A stretch of DNA of 64,000 nucleotides from an uncultured Maribacter sp. (GTDB lineage Bacteria; Bacteroidota; Bacteroidia; Flavobacteriales; Flavobacteriaceae), in assembly GCF_947496775.1 (NCBI RefSeq), contig NZ_CANMDU010000001.1, positions 682,001 to 746,000 of the forward strand. The letters run 5' to 3'. This document shows, piece after piece, positions 29,949 through 38,997 of this stretch. A program made the position numbers and the translations under genes. Under the pieces are notes generated by a model. The model did no database searches. It was not told the DNA's origin and saw nothing but the letters and a program-made list of their open reading frames with translations. Each line of letters starts with the position of its first letter. Within the stretch, counting starts at the first letter, position 1.

Positions 29949-31265
29949 TTAAGCTTTATCTTGTTTTGCAGCATATAATCCATATAAGCCTACTACTGCA
30001 ATACATATCATAGGCATTATGAATGAAAATTTAACTTCTGGAACACCTAGAATTAAGGTGTCCGCTAAATTATCGCCTCCTATATCAATAATAGCGCCTT
30101 GCATTAAAGGAAAAATTGCTCCCCCAACAATTGCCATTACCAAAAATGCGGAACCAACTTTAGCCTCATCCCCCATATCTTTTAAAGCAATTCCATATAT
30201 TGTTGGGAACATAATAGACATAAATAAAGAGATACAAACTAAAGAAATTAATCCAGGCATACCAGGTATTGTAATTGCACCTGCACAGCAAACGATTGCT
30301 AAAGCTGCAAATAATGATAGTAATTTTGGCGCTGAAAAAACACTTAATAATGCTGTTCCTAAAAATCTACCTCCTAAGAAAATACCCATTGCAATCATAT
30401 TCATATACGTTGCATTAATATCACTATTAGTAGACTCATTTAAGTATTGTACATACTGAAAAATTGCTGTCCAGCACATAATCTGAGCGCCAACATAAAA
30501 CATTTGTGCCAAAACACCGGGAAAGAAAGTTTTCTTAGCAAATATTTTCTTTACAGATTCCTTAAATGTTAAGCTTGTATGCTCCTGCACAGTTGGTATT
30601 TTGGTAAAGGCTATTAAAATTAAAATAACCAATACAACAACCCCTATTCCTAAATAAGGATAACTTATTATACTTAAATCTTCCGTTTTAATTGCAGCTT
30701 TTTCTGCCACATCTAAAGCTGCGTAGGTTTCATCATTATATGTTGCCGATTTAATTTGACTTAATACAACAAACTGGGCAATCATCATTCCAGAAATAGA
30801 ACCTATAGGGTTAAACGATTGCGCTAAGTTTAATCGTTGCGTTGCTGTCTCTTTTGCTCCTAAGGACAAAATTAAAGGGTTAGATGTAGTTTCTAATAGT
30901 GCTAAGCCACAGGTAATAACGTATAAAGAGATTAAGAAAAATGAGTATTCTTCATAAGCTGCCGCTGGATAAAATAAAAATGCTCCTATTGCATACAATG
31001 ATAATCCTAAAAGAATACCTTTTTTATAAGTATACTTTTTAATAAATAATGCAGCTGGTATTGCCATACAACCATAACCAAAATAAAAAGCAAATTGAAC
31101 TAAATAGGCCTGTGTCCAACTTAATTCTGGCATTACCTTTTTAAATGCTGTAACCATAGGATTAGTAACATCATTTGCAAAACCCCACAAAGCGAAAAGA
31201 GAGGTAATGATTATAAATGGAATTAATAATTCTTTACTTACTATTGGAGTTTTCTTTGTACTCAT
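29949..31265 (-). CDS. fucP: FucP-type L-fucose/sugar:H+ symporter (MFS)
   Basis: The 438-residue inner-membrane transporter has about 12 hydrophobic segments. Family marks are LIPFIIITSLFALWGFANDV in helix 1, LETTSNPLILSLGAKETA, and RLNLAQSFNPIGSISGMM, the Asn/Gln/Phe-Asn-Pro motif of the FucP group. It would bring L-fucose, or a stereochemical relative such as L-galactose, from periplasm to cytoplasm with protons. It sits between SDR and mutarotase genes on the same strand (61 and 18 bp gaps), which fits import, anomer equilibration and oxidation of one sugar. Glucose/galactose permeases of the same group are an alternative. Confidence 0.87.
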   Translation of the reverse strand: MSTKKTPIVSKELLIPFIIITSLFALWGFANDVTNPMVTAFKKVMPELSWTQAYLVQFAFYFGYGCMAIPAALFIKKYTYKKGILLGLSLYAIGAFLFYPAAAYEEYSFFLISLYVITCGLALLETTSNPLILSLGAKETATQRLNLAQSFNPIGSISGMMIAQFVVLSQIKSATYNDETYAALDVAEKAAIKTEDLSIISYPYLGIGVVVLVILILIAFTKIPTVQEHTSLTFKESVKKIFAKKTFFPGVLAQMFYVGAQIMCWTAIFQYVQYLNESTNSDINATYMNMIAMGIFLGGRFLGTALLSVFSAPKLLSLFAALAIVCCAGAITIPGMPGLISLVCISLFMSIMFPTIYGIALKDMGDEAKVGSAFLVMAIVGGAIFPLMQGAIIDIGGDNLADTLILGVPEVKFSFIMPMICIAVVGLYGLYAAKQDKA

Positions 31266-31325
31266 ATCCCTGATTATTTTGGTTGGTTTTTAAAAATATT
31301 GGCAATTAAATTACATACTAAAAAA

Positions 31326-32117
31326 TTACTCGGTTAACAAAGACCTATCTAAATGCACATATCCACCATCTACGGTAATAAACTGTCCCGTGGTATGTGA
31401 AGATTTTTCGGATATGGTAAACAAACAAGTATCTGCAATTTCTTGCGGAGTTGTCATTCTGTTTTCTAAAGGAATTTTCTTAACTATAGATTTTAATTTT
31501 TCTTCGCCATTTTCTAAAGTCTTTATCCAACTGTCATAGGCTGGTGTCCAACTTTCCGATATTATAATTGCATTAGACCTAATGCCCTCTTTAATTAAAT
31601 CTACGGCCCATTCTCTTGTTAAACCAAGCACGCCACCTTTAGACGCTGCATAACCAGAAGTTCCTCCTTGCCCGGTTAAACCTACTTTAGACCCTATATT
31701 TAAAATATTCCCTTTTGATTTTTTTAGGAAAGGCAATGCATGCTTCACTACTAAAAAATAACTCACCATATTTAGTTTTAGCGAATTCATGAATTCATCA
31801 TAGGAAGCATCTAAACCCACTCCATCATTTACCCCTACATTATTAATTACTACGTCAATGCGATTATATTTTTCAGTAATAGTAGTTACCGCTCTTTTTA
31901 TCTCATCTGGGTTAGTTACATCTGTCTGACAAAAAATTGCGTCTACTCCTTTTTCTTGAAGTTCTTTAACATATTCAAAACCTCTTGCATTTCTATCTAT
32001 AACAGCAGGGATTGCTCCTTCTTTTGCAAGGTTTTGTAAAATAGTCTCTCCTATACTTCCTTTAGAGCCTGCAGCACCTGTAATAACAACTACTTTGTCT
32101 TTCAGATTTAAATCCAT
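31326..32117 (-). CDS. Short-chain dehydrogenase/reductase, possible L-fucose/L-galactose dehydrogenase
   Basis: The 263-residue cytoplasmic SDR has the dinucleotide-binding segment VVVITGAAGSKGSIGE (about residues 9-24, slightly longer than the standard TGxxxGxG), NNVGVNDG, a catalytic Ser in NIGSKVGLTG, and YAASK containing the catalytic Tyr and Lys. Its operon with a FucP-type permease and a mutarotase suggests that it oxidises the imported sugar at C1, the first step of non-phosphorylative L-fucose catabolism. A KduD-like role in the KduI/KDG pathway is the main alternative. The lactonase and dehydratase that this route needs are not in the window. A strong terminator (32166-32188) separates it from the GH29 gene upstream. 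Confidence 0.8.
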   Translation of the reverse strand: MDLNLKDKVVVITGAAGSKGSIGETILQNLAKEGAIPAVIDRNARGFEYVKELQEKGVDAIFCQTDVTNPDEIKRAVTTITEKYNRIDVVINNVGVNDGVGLDASYDEFMNSLKLNMVSYFLVVKHALPFLKKSKGNILNIGSKVGLTGQGGTSGYAASKGGVLGLTREWAVDLIKEGIRSNAIIISESWTPAYDSWIKTLENGEEKLKSIVKKIPLENRMTTPQEIADTCLFTISEKSSHTTGQFITVDGGYVHLDRSLLTE

Positions 32118-32165
32118 CTTATTTATATTTTAATGTTCATCTTGTTAGTCTTAAAAAAGAAAAAG

Positions 32166-32188
32166 AACGCACCGAGCAGGTGCGTTCG
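32166..32188 (-). terminator. Rho-independent terminator between GH29 and the SDR gene
   Basis: GAACGCACC and GGTGCGTTC form a perfect 9-bp GC-rich stem with a 5-nt loop. Read on the minus strand the stem is followed directly by TTTTTCTTTTTT. It would end or attenuate transcription leaving GH29 before the SDR-permease-mutarotase genes. Confidence 0.85.
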
Positions 32189-32220
32189 AAAACTAAAAAA
32201 CTAACTCAAATCAACTACTA

Positions 32221-33777
32221 TTATTTCATTGTAATTTCTAAAGTATGCGCAAATTCTCCAGATTTCTCCCCTAAATTCATAACAGATAACCCTTTTTCAT
32301 TTTGCTCAAAACTTAATTTACTTTCACTTCCTAATAAGTTAACATTTTTTATTTGTAAATCCTTAGCATACTCACTTCCTTTTCCTAGAGATGCTATATT
32401 TACTTTTCCATTTTTTGGCCAGGCCATCATAATAGCATAAAGCTTATCTCCTTTTTGAGTAAATCGTATATCTTGTCCTGTAAATTCTTTATTTTGTCCT
32501 TCTGAGTGGTGTCCTTTCTTAACTTCAGTTGGCCCTTCTCCAAAAGTATTCCAATATTTTGTTCCGTAAATAGCGTCTCCATTTACTTTTAACCAATCTC
32601 CTATTTGCAATAAAATTTTTGTTTGATCCTCCGGAATAGTACCATCTGCTTTAGGCCCAACATTTAAAAGTAAGTTGCCATTTTTAGAAACGATATCTAC
32701 TAAATCATCAATTAATTGGTTTGCTGTTTTAGATTCCCAATTGGTTACATGACTCCATGAGTTTTTTCCTATAGAAGTATCTGTTTGCCATGGCAATTTT
32801 CTTATCCCTGGTAATTTACCTCTTTCTAAATCATAAATAACAGTACCTTGAGGAAAAGCATCATGATCAAAATTCTTGTCTTGTAGAACTACTTCTTTCC
32901 CCCATTCTATCCCCTTATTATAGTAGTAAGCAGCAATTTTAGGTCTTACGGAAGCATAATCAGGAATATCCACATAAAAATCGAACCATAAAATATCTGG
33001 TTGGTAATTATCAATTAAATCTACTGTGCGATCCCACCATTTCTTTTTAAACTCTTCCGAAACTGGTTCGTTTAAATCTTTCCCCTTTGGAGAATATAAA
33101 TCTGCATATTGAGGATCCGTAGTATCAAAATGATCCTTCTTATTATAAAAAGACCAGTTAAAGGCATAATGAGATGATGCTCCCATTATTAAGCCTTGTG
33201 CTCTACCCTCCTTAAATAGTTCTCCCAAAACATCTCTTTTAGGCCCCATATCCACAGAATTCCACCTAGTGGTATTGGACTTATACATTGCAAAACCATC
33301 ATGATGGTCTGCTACTGGAACCACATATTTTGCCCCAGACTTTTTAAATAAATCTATCCAATTTTTAGCATTAAACTTCTCTGCTTTAAACATTGGAATA
33401 AAATCTTTATATCCAAAGTTTTTTTGATCACCCCATTTTTTCTTGTGGTGTAAATAAGTCTCATTTGGTCCTTTTTTTTGCAAATTTAATTGGGCAGTAA
33501 AAGTTGCGGTATCCATATACATCTGTCTTGGGTACCACTCAGAACCAAAAGCAGGAACAGAATAAGCTCCCCAATGAATAAAAATTCCAAATTTTTGCTC
33601 ACTAAACCATGTAGGATCTTTGTAATTCTTTTTTATAGATTCCCAATTTGCCTCATATTTAGGAATAGTATCACTAACCGCCATAACATCCTTGTTAGTG
33701 TTTTTATTTTTTGATTTACATGCCCCCAAAAGAAGTACTAGGGTTAGTAAGATTAAAAATGACTCTTTTTTACTCAT
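32221..33777 (-). CDS. Glycoside hydrolase family 29 (alpha-L-fucosidase or alpha-L-galactosidase), lipoprotein
   Basis: The 518-residue protein has a lipoprotein signal (LVLLLGACKSK). The GH29 barrel begins with WFSEQKFGIFIHWGAYSVPAFG, continues with AKYVVPVADHHDGFAMY, and the nucleophile is Asp266 in PDILWFDFYVD. NGNLLLNVGPKADGTIPE closes the catalytic domain; a C-terminal beta-sandwich ends the chain. Classical members remove alpha-L-fucose; some GH29 enzymes from red-algal galactan loci remove alpha-L-galactose, which has the same ring stereochemistry. The neighbouring permease, mutarotase and SDR fit either sugar. It is on the strand of those genes but cut off from them by a strong terminator. 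The acid/base residue cannot be assigned by eye. Confidence 0.93.
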   Translation of the reverse strand: MSKKESFLILLTLVLLLGACKSKNKNTNKDVMAVSDTIPKYEANWESIKKNYKDPTWFSEQKFGIFIHWGAYSVPAFGSEWYPRQMYMDTATFTAQLNLQKKGPNETYLHHKKKWGDQKNFGYKDFIPMFKAEKFNAKNWIDLFKKSGAKYVVPVADHHDGFAMYKSNTTRWNSVDMGPKRDVLGELFKEGRAQGLIMGASSHYAFNWSFYNKKDHFDTTDPQYADLYSPKGKDLNEPVSEEFKKKWWDRTVDLIDNYQPDILWFDFYVDIPDYASVRPKIAAYYYNKGIEWGKEVVLQDKNFDHDAFPQGTVIYDLERGKLPGIRKLPWQTDTSIGKNSWSHVTNWESKTANQLIDDLVDIVSKNGNLLLNVGPKADGTIPEDQTKILLQIGDWLKVNGDAIYGTKYWNTFGEGPTEVKKGHHSEGQNKEFTGQDIRFTQKGDKLYAIMMAWPKNGKVNIASLGKGSEYAKDLQIKNVNLLGSESKLSFEQNEKGLSVMNLGEKSGEFAHTLEITMK

Positions 33778-33906
33778 ATGTATTACCTGATTTATTTAAT
33801 GCTAAATTCATATAATAAAATAATAACGCAAACGACTTATGTTCCAATAACTATAACAAATGGTTTAAACTCCTATAAATGGCACTTTTGAAACATATAC
33901 ATAAAC

Positions 33907-34770
33907 TCAACTAACAAAGGCTCTAGCATATTTTTGCTGATATACTAATGGAGTACATTTAATAAACTTATTAAATTGACGATAAAAAAAAGGCAAACTT
34001 TCATAGCCAGAAAGAAAGGCAATTTCCGCTACTTGTTTATTAGAATCAATTAACAACTTACACGCCAATTTAATTTTATACTCATTAAGAAACGTAAAAA
34101 AAGACTTGTTAAATGTTTTCTTAAAAAACCTGCAAAAAGATTCTTCGCTCATAGAAACCAAACCAGCAATTTCTGTAAGTGTTATTTGCCTATGATAGTT
34201 CTTATTTACAAAATCGTGAATTACATTAATACGAACATTTACTTTATCATTAAGCCTAGGAGAAAAATTATCCCCAGACAAAACCGTTTTATTTTTGGAA
34301 TGTGCTAAAAGATTTAATATTTGTAATAAAGAAATTATGTTCTCAAAAGGGGAATGAGAAATCATACCACGTAAAAGAGGGTCTATTTTTTTTGTAACTG
34401 CTTTACCAAATTTAACTCCTCTGGAAGCCAAAATAAGCAATTTTTTAATATCCATAAATTCCGTTCTAGACAACCACCCCTCCCCTATAACATCCTCTTT
34501 CCATTGCAAAACAATAGATTCTGATGTAGTTTTATGCTCCGTTGTATTTTTCCAACAATGAGGTAAATTTGCTCCCAGCAGAATTAAATCTCCTTCTTCA
34601 AACTCTAACACGCTATCCCCTACATATCGCATTCCGCTACTTTTAGTAATATAGGTTAACTCAAATTCAGGATGAAAATGCCATGGAGCATCAAACTCTG
34701 TATTGGAATACAAAAACACCTTAAATGAACTTCTTGGAGAACTTACTATTTTTTCTAATTGTGCTTTCAT
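33907..34770 (-). CDS. AraC family transcriptional regulator with cupin sensor
   Basis: The 287-residue activator has a cupin-type N-terminus (WHFHPEFELTYITKSSGMRYVGD, GDLILLGANLPHCW) and a C-terminal AraC HTH (about 185-283) with QVAEIAFLSGYESLPFFYRQF. It is a paralogue of the AraC protein at 1862-2731. It lies 129 bp upstream of GH29 on the same strand and diverges from the alcohol dehydrogenase gene at 34933, so both the L-sugar genes and the dehydrogenase/esterase pair may be its targets. The divergent region holds TACCCTA (34803-34809) and TAGGGTA (34840-34846), an inverted pair of uncertain meaning. Confidence 0.87.
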   Translation of the reverse strand: MKAQLEKIVSSPRSSFKVFLYSNTEFDAPWHFHPEFELTYITKSSGMRYVGDSVLEFEEGDLILLGANLPHCWKNTTEHKTTSESIVLQWKEDVIGEGWLSRTEFMDIKKLLILASRGVKFGKAVTKKIDPLLRGMISHSPFENIISLLQILNLLAHSKNKTVLSGDNFSPRLNDKVNVRINVIHDFVNKNYHRQITLTEIAGLVSMSEESFCRFFKKTFNKSFFTFLNEYKIKLACKLLIDSNKQVAEIAFLSGYESLPFFYRQFNKFIKCTPLVYQQKYARAFVS

Positions 34771-34932
34771 TTTTTCATTTCAAAATAAAATAACCTAAAT
34801 TATACCCTAAAAATATAAATTACCTCTAAAAAGCTAAAATAGGGTAATAATTTATTTTATTTAGTTAATTTTTATATTTCATAAATCTGTTAGATTTAGC
34901 GATTAAAACATTCTTTTAAAACTAAGTTAAAT

Positions 34933-36048
34933 ATGTCTCTAAAATGTAAAGCTGCCATTGCTAAAGGTGATGGTTCTTTTTCTATTGAAGAAATTAAAGT
35001 ACAAAACCCAAAAGGTGATGAAGTTCTTGTACAAATTAAAGCTGCCGGACTCTGCCATACAGACCATGATTCTCTACAATGGGGTAAACCAATCGTAATG
35101 GGACATGAAGGTGCCGGAATTGTAACTGCAATTGGCAGTGCTGTTAAAAGTGTTAGCGTAGGAGATTCTGTTATTTTAAATTGGGCAACTCCATGCGGAA
35201 CTTGTTTTCAATGTAAAAATGAAAACGAACATATTTGCGAGAATAATTCTCCTGTTGTCGCTGGAGGTAATGGATACACTGAAGGGCATGCTCATATAGA
35301 AGGAACCACTTGGAACAACGCCCCTATAGAGCGTTCTTTTAATATTGGAACCATTGCAGAATATACCTTAGTAAAAGAATCTGCTGTAGTAAAAAACACA
35401 ACCCCCAACATGTCTTATAGTGCTGCCAGCATTGTAAGTTGTGGCGTAATGACTGGTTTTGGCTCCGCTGTAAACACTGCTAAAGTAAAGCCAAATTCAT
35501 CAGCCGTTGTTCTAGGTACAGGAGGCGTAGGATTAAATGTAATTCAAGGTATAAAAGTTTGTAATGCCGATAAAATTATAGCGGTAGATATAAACCAAAA
35601 CCGATTAGACATGGCTGTAGAATTTGGTGCAACGCATACTATTTTGGCCGATAAAAATGATAAAGGTCTTCTTAAAGCTGCTGAAAAAGTAAAAGAAATG
35701 ACTGATGGTAGAGGCGCCGATTATGCATTTGAATGCACCGCAATACCAGAACTTGGAGCCGCTCCTCTTGCCATGGTAAGAAACGCAGGAACAGCAGTGC
35801 AAGTAAGTGGTATTGAACAAGAAGTATTAATAGATATGTCTTTGTTTGAATGGGATAAAAAATATATTAATCCATTATATGGAAAATGTAATCCACAAAC
35901 CGATTTTCCGAAAATTTTAAATCATTATAAAAATAATGAGATTAAGTTAGATGAAATGATTACAAGAACATACCCTATTAACGATTTACAGCAAGCTTTT
36001 GATGATATGCTTTCTGGCAAAAATGCTAAAGGAGTAATTATCTTTTAA
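34933..36048 (+). CDS. Zinc-dependent alcohol/aldehyde dehydrogenase (class III ADH-like)
   Basis: The 371-residue cytoplasmic medium-chain dehydrogenase has catalytic zinc ligands in GLCHTDHD and GHEGAG, the structural zinc cluster CGTCFQCKNENEHIC, a class III-like loop after it (about 105-140), and the NAD site VLGTGGVGLN (about 194). Class III enzymes oxidise S-hydroxymethylglutathione or other alcohols and aldehydes. The next gene, 13 bp on, is an esterase D-like hydrolase, the usual partner in formaldehyde oxidation. Related ADH genes also occur in marine flavobacterial porphyran loci. No P450 demethylase is nearby, so the aldehyde source is not evident. Confidence 0.85.
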   Translation: MSLKCKAAIAKGDGSFSIEEIKVQNPKGDEVLVQIKAAGLCHTDHDSLQWGKPIVMGHEGAGIVTAIGSAVKSVSVGDSVILNWATPCGTCFQCKNENEHICENNSPVVAGGNGYTEGHAHIEGTTWNNAPIERSFNIGTIAEYTLVKESAVVKNTTPNMSYSAASIVSCGVMTGFGSAVNTAKVKPNSSAVVLGTGGVGLNVIQGIKVCNADKIIAVDINQNRLDMAVEFGATHTILADKNDKGLLKAAEKVKEMTDGRGADYAFECTAIPELGAAPLAMVRNAGTAVQVSGIEQEVLIDMSLFEWDKKYINPLYGKCNPQTDFPKILNHYKNNEIKLDEMITRTYPINDLQQAFDDMLSGKNAKGVIIF

Positions 36049-36061
36049 TATTTGCTATAAA

Positions 36062-36865
36062 ATGTTTAGAACTACTGAAATATCTAATCCGGAATTTGAG
36101 AGTAACAACCTTAGATTCATTACTGTAAAAACCAAAAATTTAAAAGGAAGAGGAGATATTTGCCTTTTTGTTCCTCCTATAAAAGATTTAAAAAATGTTC
36201 CTATTGTAATTTTATTACATGGTGTATATGGTAGTGCCTGGATATGGTCTCAAAAAACAGGAATACATATTACAGCATGGGAAATGATGCATAAAGAAGA
36301 GTTACAACCTATGATTATAGCAATGCCATCAGACGGATTATGGGGCGATGGCTCTGCGTACTTACCACACAACCAAAGAAATTTTGAAAAATGGATTGTA
36401 GATGATGTACCTAATGCTATAATTGAAAATATAGAAAGTGCAACTAAAAAATCTAACCTTTTTATTGGCGGTTTATCTATGGGTGGGTATGGAGCTTTAA
36501 ACCTTGGCATAAAATACGCTTCAAAATTTAAAGGGGTTTCTGGGCACTCTTCTATTACCTCTTTTGAACAAATGGCACTTTTTGTAGAAGAACCTTTACA
36601 AGAATATGATACTTTAGAAAAAGAAATTCCATCTGTCTTTAAAACTATTATAGAATCTAAAAACAAACTTCCAAAATTTAGGTTCGATTGCGGAAAAGAA
36701 GATTTACTTATAGATCACAATAGAAAGCTACACCAACAATTAACCGAAGAAAAAATTCCTCATATTTATGAAGAATTTGAAGGAAAACATGAATGGCCTT
36801 ATTGGCAAGAACATGTAATAGATACGTTGCTATTCTTTAATTCTAAAGAAAACTTAAAAAAATAA
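36062..36865 (+). CDS. Alpha/beta-hydrolase esterase, esterase D/S-formylglutathione hydrolase-like
   Basis: The 267-residue protein has no signal peptide. It has an oxyanion-loop segment VILLHGVYGSAWIW, the nucleophile elbow GGLSMGGYGALNLG with Ser139, a late acidic residue in FDCGKEDLLIDHN, and the catalytic His in EGKHEWPYW. This is the esterase D/putative esterase family, which includes S-formylglutathione hydrolases, sugar acetyl esterases and carbohydrate-binding feruloyl-type esterases. It follows the ADH gene by 13 bp and is probably co-transcribed. A lactonase or ester hydrolase for the sugar product of the ADH is a reasonable alternative to formaldehyde detoxification. Confidence 0.82.
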   Translation: MFRTTEISNPEFESNNLRFITVKTKNLKGRGDICLFVPPIKDLKNVPIVILLHGVYGSAWIWSQKTGIHITAWEMMHKEELQPMIIAMPSDGLWGDGSAYLPHNQRNFEKWIVDDVPNAIIENIESATKKSNLFIGGLSMGGYGALNLGIKYASKFKGVSGHSSITSFEQMALFVEEPLQEYDTLEKEIPSVFKTIIESKNKLPKFRFDCGKEDLLIDHNRKLHQQLTEEKIPHIYEEFEGKHEWPYWQEHVIDTLLFFNSKENLKK

Positions 36866-36869
36866 ATAC

Positions 36870-36887
36870 TACCTTTTACAAAAGGTA
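36870..36887 (+). terminator. Possible terminator hairpin after the esterase gene
   Basis: TACCTTTT and AAAAGGTA form an 8-bp AT-rich inverted repeat around a 2-nt spacer just after the stop at 36865, with a T/C-rich tract some 10 nt downstream. The stem is weak, so this is tentative. Confidence 0.4.
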
Positions 36888-37005
36888 AACTTCATCCCTT
36901 TTTTCTTCTTTTTAAGCTTTAAACACAACAAATGTTTTTAATTATAGCTCCTTTGGTTTTATAGCTATCTACTTTCCTCTCTATCTTATATATTTATTAG
37001 GAACA

Positions 37006-37215
37006 ATGATAAATACTCAAGATATGCTACTAAAAAAAAGTGTTCCCATAGTAAATAAAATAGTTTTTCCTCTAGCATTCTTGAGCACAACAGCACCTAA
37101 TACATTTGCTCAACACAGTATTAATCCTTTTCCAAAAGGAGAAATAAATACAACATATACTACTTCAGAAAAACCAAACCCTGAGAACAACAAAATAGAA
37201 GTTTTATATACTTAG
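37006..37215 (+). pseudogene. Short ORF with signal peptide, probable remnant of a secreted protein
   Basis: This 69-codon ORF begins MINTQDMLLKKSVPIVNKI, has a hydrophobic core and a likely cleavage site after TFAQ, then about 34 polar residues and a stop. It looks like the first tenth of a secreted protein whose body has been lost. I cannot name the parent family. It lies in a 439-bp gap (36866-37304) between the esterase and sulfatase genes; the rest of that gap shows only the weak hairpin and AT-rich sequence. A genuine small secreted protein is possible. Confidence 0.4.
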
Positions 37216-37304
37216 AAAAAAAGCTCTTTCGGGATAATTACTACTAAAGAATACAGTCATAATAATTTATAATTACAACCCTAAAAAATAAGAACATATA
37301 TATT

Positions 37305-38981
37305 ATGAAAAAAATACTCAGATTCATCCTTCCAATTATCCTATACAGCTTCTCTATTTTTACTATACAAGCACAAGATCGTCCAAATATTATCTTTATA
37401 CTTACAGATGATCAACCATATGGGTATATGGGAGTAACCGGAAATACTATTGTAAAAACGCCTAACCTAGACAAATTAACTAATGAAGGTGTTCTTTTTA
37501 CAAATGCACATATTACAAGCGCTATTTGCACACCCAGTAGAGTATCTATTTTACTAGGACAATATGAAAGAAAACATGGTGTTAATTTTAACTCTGGAAC
37601 AAGTGTATCTAAGGAAGCATGGGAGCAAGCTTATCCTATTCAATTTAAAAAAGCAGGATATTATACAGGTTGGATAGGTAAAAACCATGCTCCAGTTGGT
37701 AAAGGTGGTTACCAAAGCGGATTAATGGAGAAAAGTTTTGATTTTTGGTATGCTGGTCACGGCCATCTAACATTTTACCCAAAAAAACACCATCCAATTT
37801 TTAAAAATGCAGAGTTTGATACGCAAGTAGAAATAATAGATGAAGGTGTTACTAATTTCTTAGATATAAATGAGCAAAAGTTTGAAGGAGCAGTACAATT
37901 TCTTGAAAAAAGACCAAGAGACAAGCCTTTTATGTTATCTATAAACTTTAATTTACCACATAGCGCAAGTACACGCACTATGCAACAAAAAGAGTCTGAT
38001 GATGATATATACAAGTCTTTATATAGAGACTTAGACATACCACTCCCAGACAATTATATTGCTAAAGCTGATATTAAAACTCCTAAATTACCTGCTAGTA
38101 TACACAGAGTAGAAGAAAGACAAGTTGGTTATAGTTTTGTTGATACACCTGAAGAAACAAAAGAAAGATATATAAGACAAATGCAAGCTATGACTGGCAT
38201 AGATAGGCTAGTTGGCAACTTAAGAAAAAACTTAAAAGCTCTTAATATTGATAAGAATACTATTATTGTTTTTACTTCAGACCATGGACTTTATATGGGG
38301 CAACAAGGTTTAGGTGGTAAAGCATTGTGCTATGAAATTACAACTCATGTACCTTTTGTTGTTTATAACCCAAAACTTAAAAAGAAAAAAAGAGGGGTTA
38401 AAAATGATGCCTTAGTACAAAGTATTGACGTTGCACCAACCATCCTAAGTCTTGCAGGAGTACCTATACCGGAGGCTATGCAAGGTAAAGATGTATCAAA
38501 AATAATATCCGGAGAAAAAATAGCAGTTAGAGATTATGTATACACTGAGAATTTATGGTCTACACAATTTGGAAATCCAAGATGTGAAGCCGTGCAGAAT
38601 AAAGAATGGAAATACATTAGGTACTATAAGAACAATACTTTCCCTGCATCAAAAAAAATAAAAACTGCAAAAGATTTAGGCATTAAAGAAAAGAACATGT
38701 TATATGCTGTTCACGATTCGGACATTGCTATTTATAGAAATTATATTGAATCTCCGTTACAAGGAGAAGAACCTGTTTACGAAGAACTTTATAATTTAAA
38801 AAATGACCCTTCAGAATTGCATAATGTAATAAGCAAAAAAGAACACAACGCCATCTTAGAACAGCTTAGAAAAGAATGGAAAAACCAAATAACAATTGCA
38901 CGAGGTACCGAAAATCCAAAAGTATATAGATATACTATTGACAGCCAATTAGAAACATCTGATAAAGTACAATTAGAATAA
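37305..38981 (+). CDS. S1 family sulfatase, secreted
   Basis: The 558-residue protein has a cleavable signal peptide (ILYSFSIFTIQAQ), unlike most of the lipoprotein sulfatases here. Marks are FILTDDQPYGYMGVTG, the formylglycine motif CTPSRVSILLGQ with Cys75, IGKNHAPVG in place of the commoner GKWH, and FTSDHGLYMGQQGLGGKALCYE. The replacement of Trp-His by Asn-His in the GK motif and the long 180-280 region mark a separate subfamily. It is the first of three same-strand sulfatase genes, 16 bp before the next one. Confidence 0.92.
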   Translation: MKKILRFILPIILYSFSIFTIQAQDRPNIIFILTDDQPYGYMGVTGNTIVKTPNLDKLTNEGVLFTNAHITSAICTPSRVSILLGQYERKHGVNFNSGTSVSKEAWEQAYPIQFKKAGYYTGWIGKNHAPVGKGGYQSGLMEKSFDFWYAGHGHLTFYPKKHHPIFKNAEFDTQVEIIDEGVTNFLDINEQKFEGAVQFLEKRPRDKPFMLSINFNLPHSASTRTMQQKESDDDIYKSLYRDLDIPLPDNYIAKADIKTPKLPASIHRVEERQVGYSFVDTPEETKERYIRQMQAMTGIDRLVGNLRKNLKALNIDKNTIIVFTSDHGLYMGQQGLGGKALCYEITTHVPFVVYNPKLKKKKRGVKNDALVQSIDVAPTILSLAGVPIPEAMQGKDVSKIISGEKIAVRDYVYTENLWSTQFGNPRCEAVQNKEWKYIRYYKNNTFPASKKIKTAKDLGIKEKNMLYAVHDSDIAIYRNYIESPLQGEEPVYEELYNLKNDPSELHNVISKKEHNAILEQLRKEWKNQITIARGTENPKVYRYTIDSQLETSDKVQLE

Positions 38982-38997
38982 ATAACTAAACAACTAA

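Noticed and set aside
30019-30459. 146-codon open frame on the plus strand
   Set aside because: Antisense to the FucP-type permease; a typical shadow of a hydrophobic gene, without a credible product.
34803-34846. TACCCTA/TAGGGTA inverted pair in the AraC-ADH divergent region
   Set aside because: Arms of 7 bp spaced 30 bp apart in AT-rich DNA are not strong evidence of a site; AraC proteins usually bind direct repeats.
36250-36666. 138-codon open frame on the minus strand
   Set aside because: Antisense to the esterase, whose catalytic motifs are clear.
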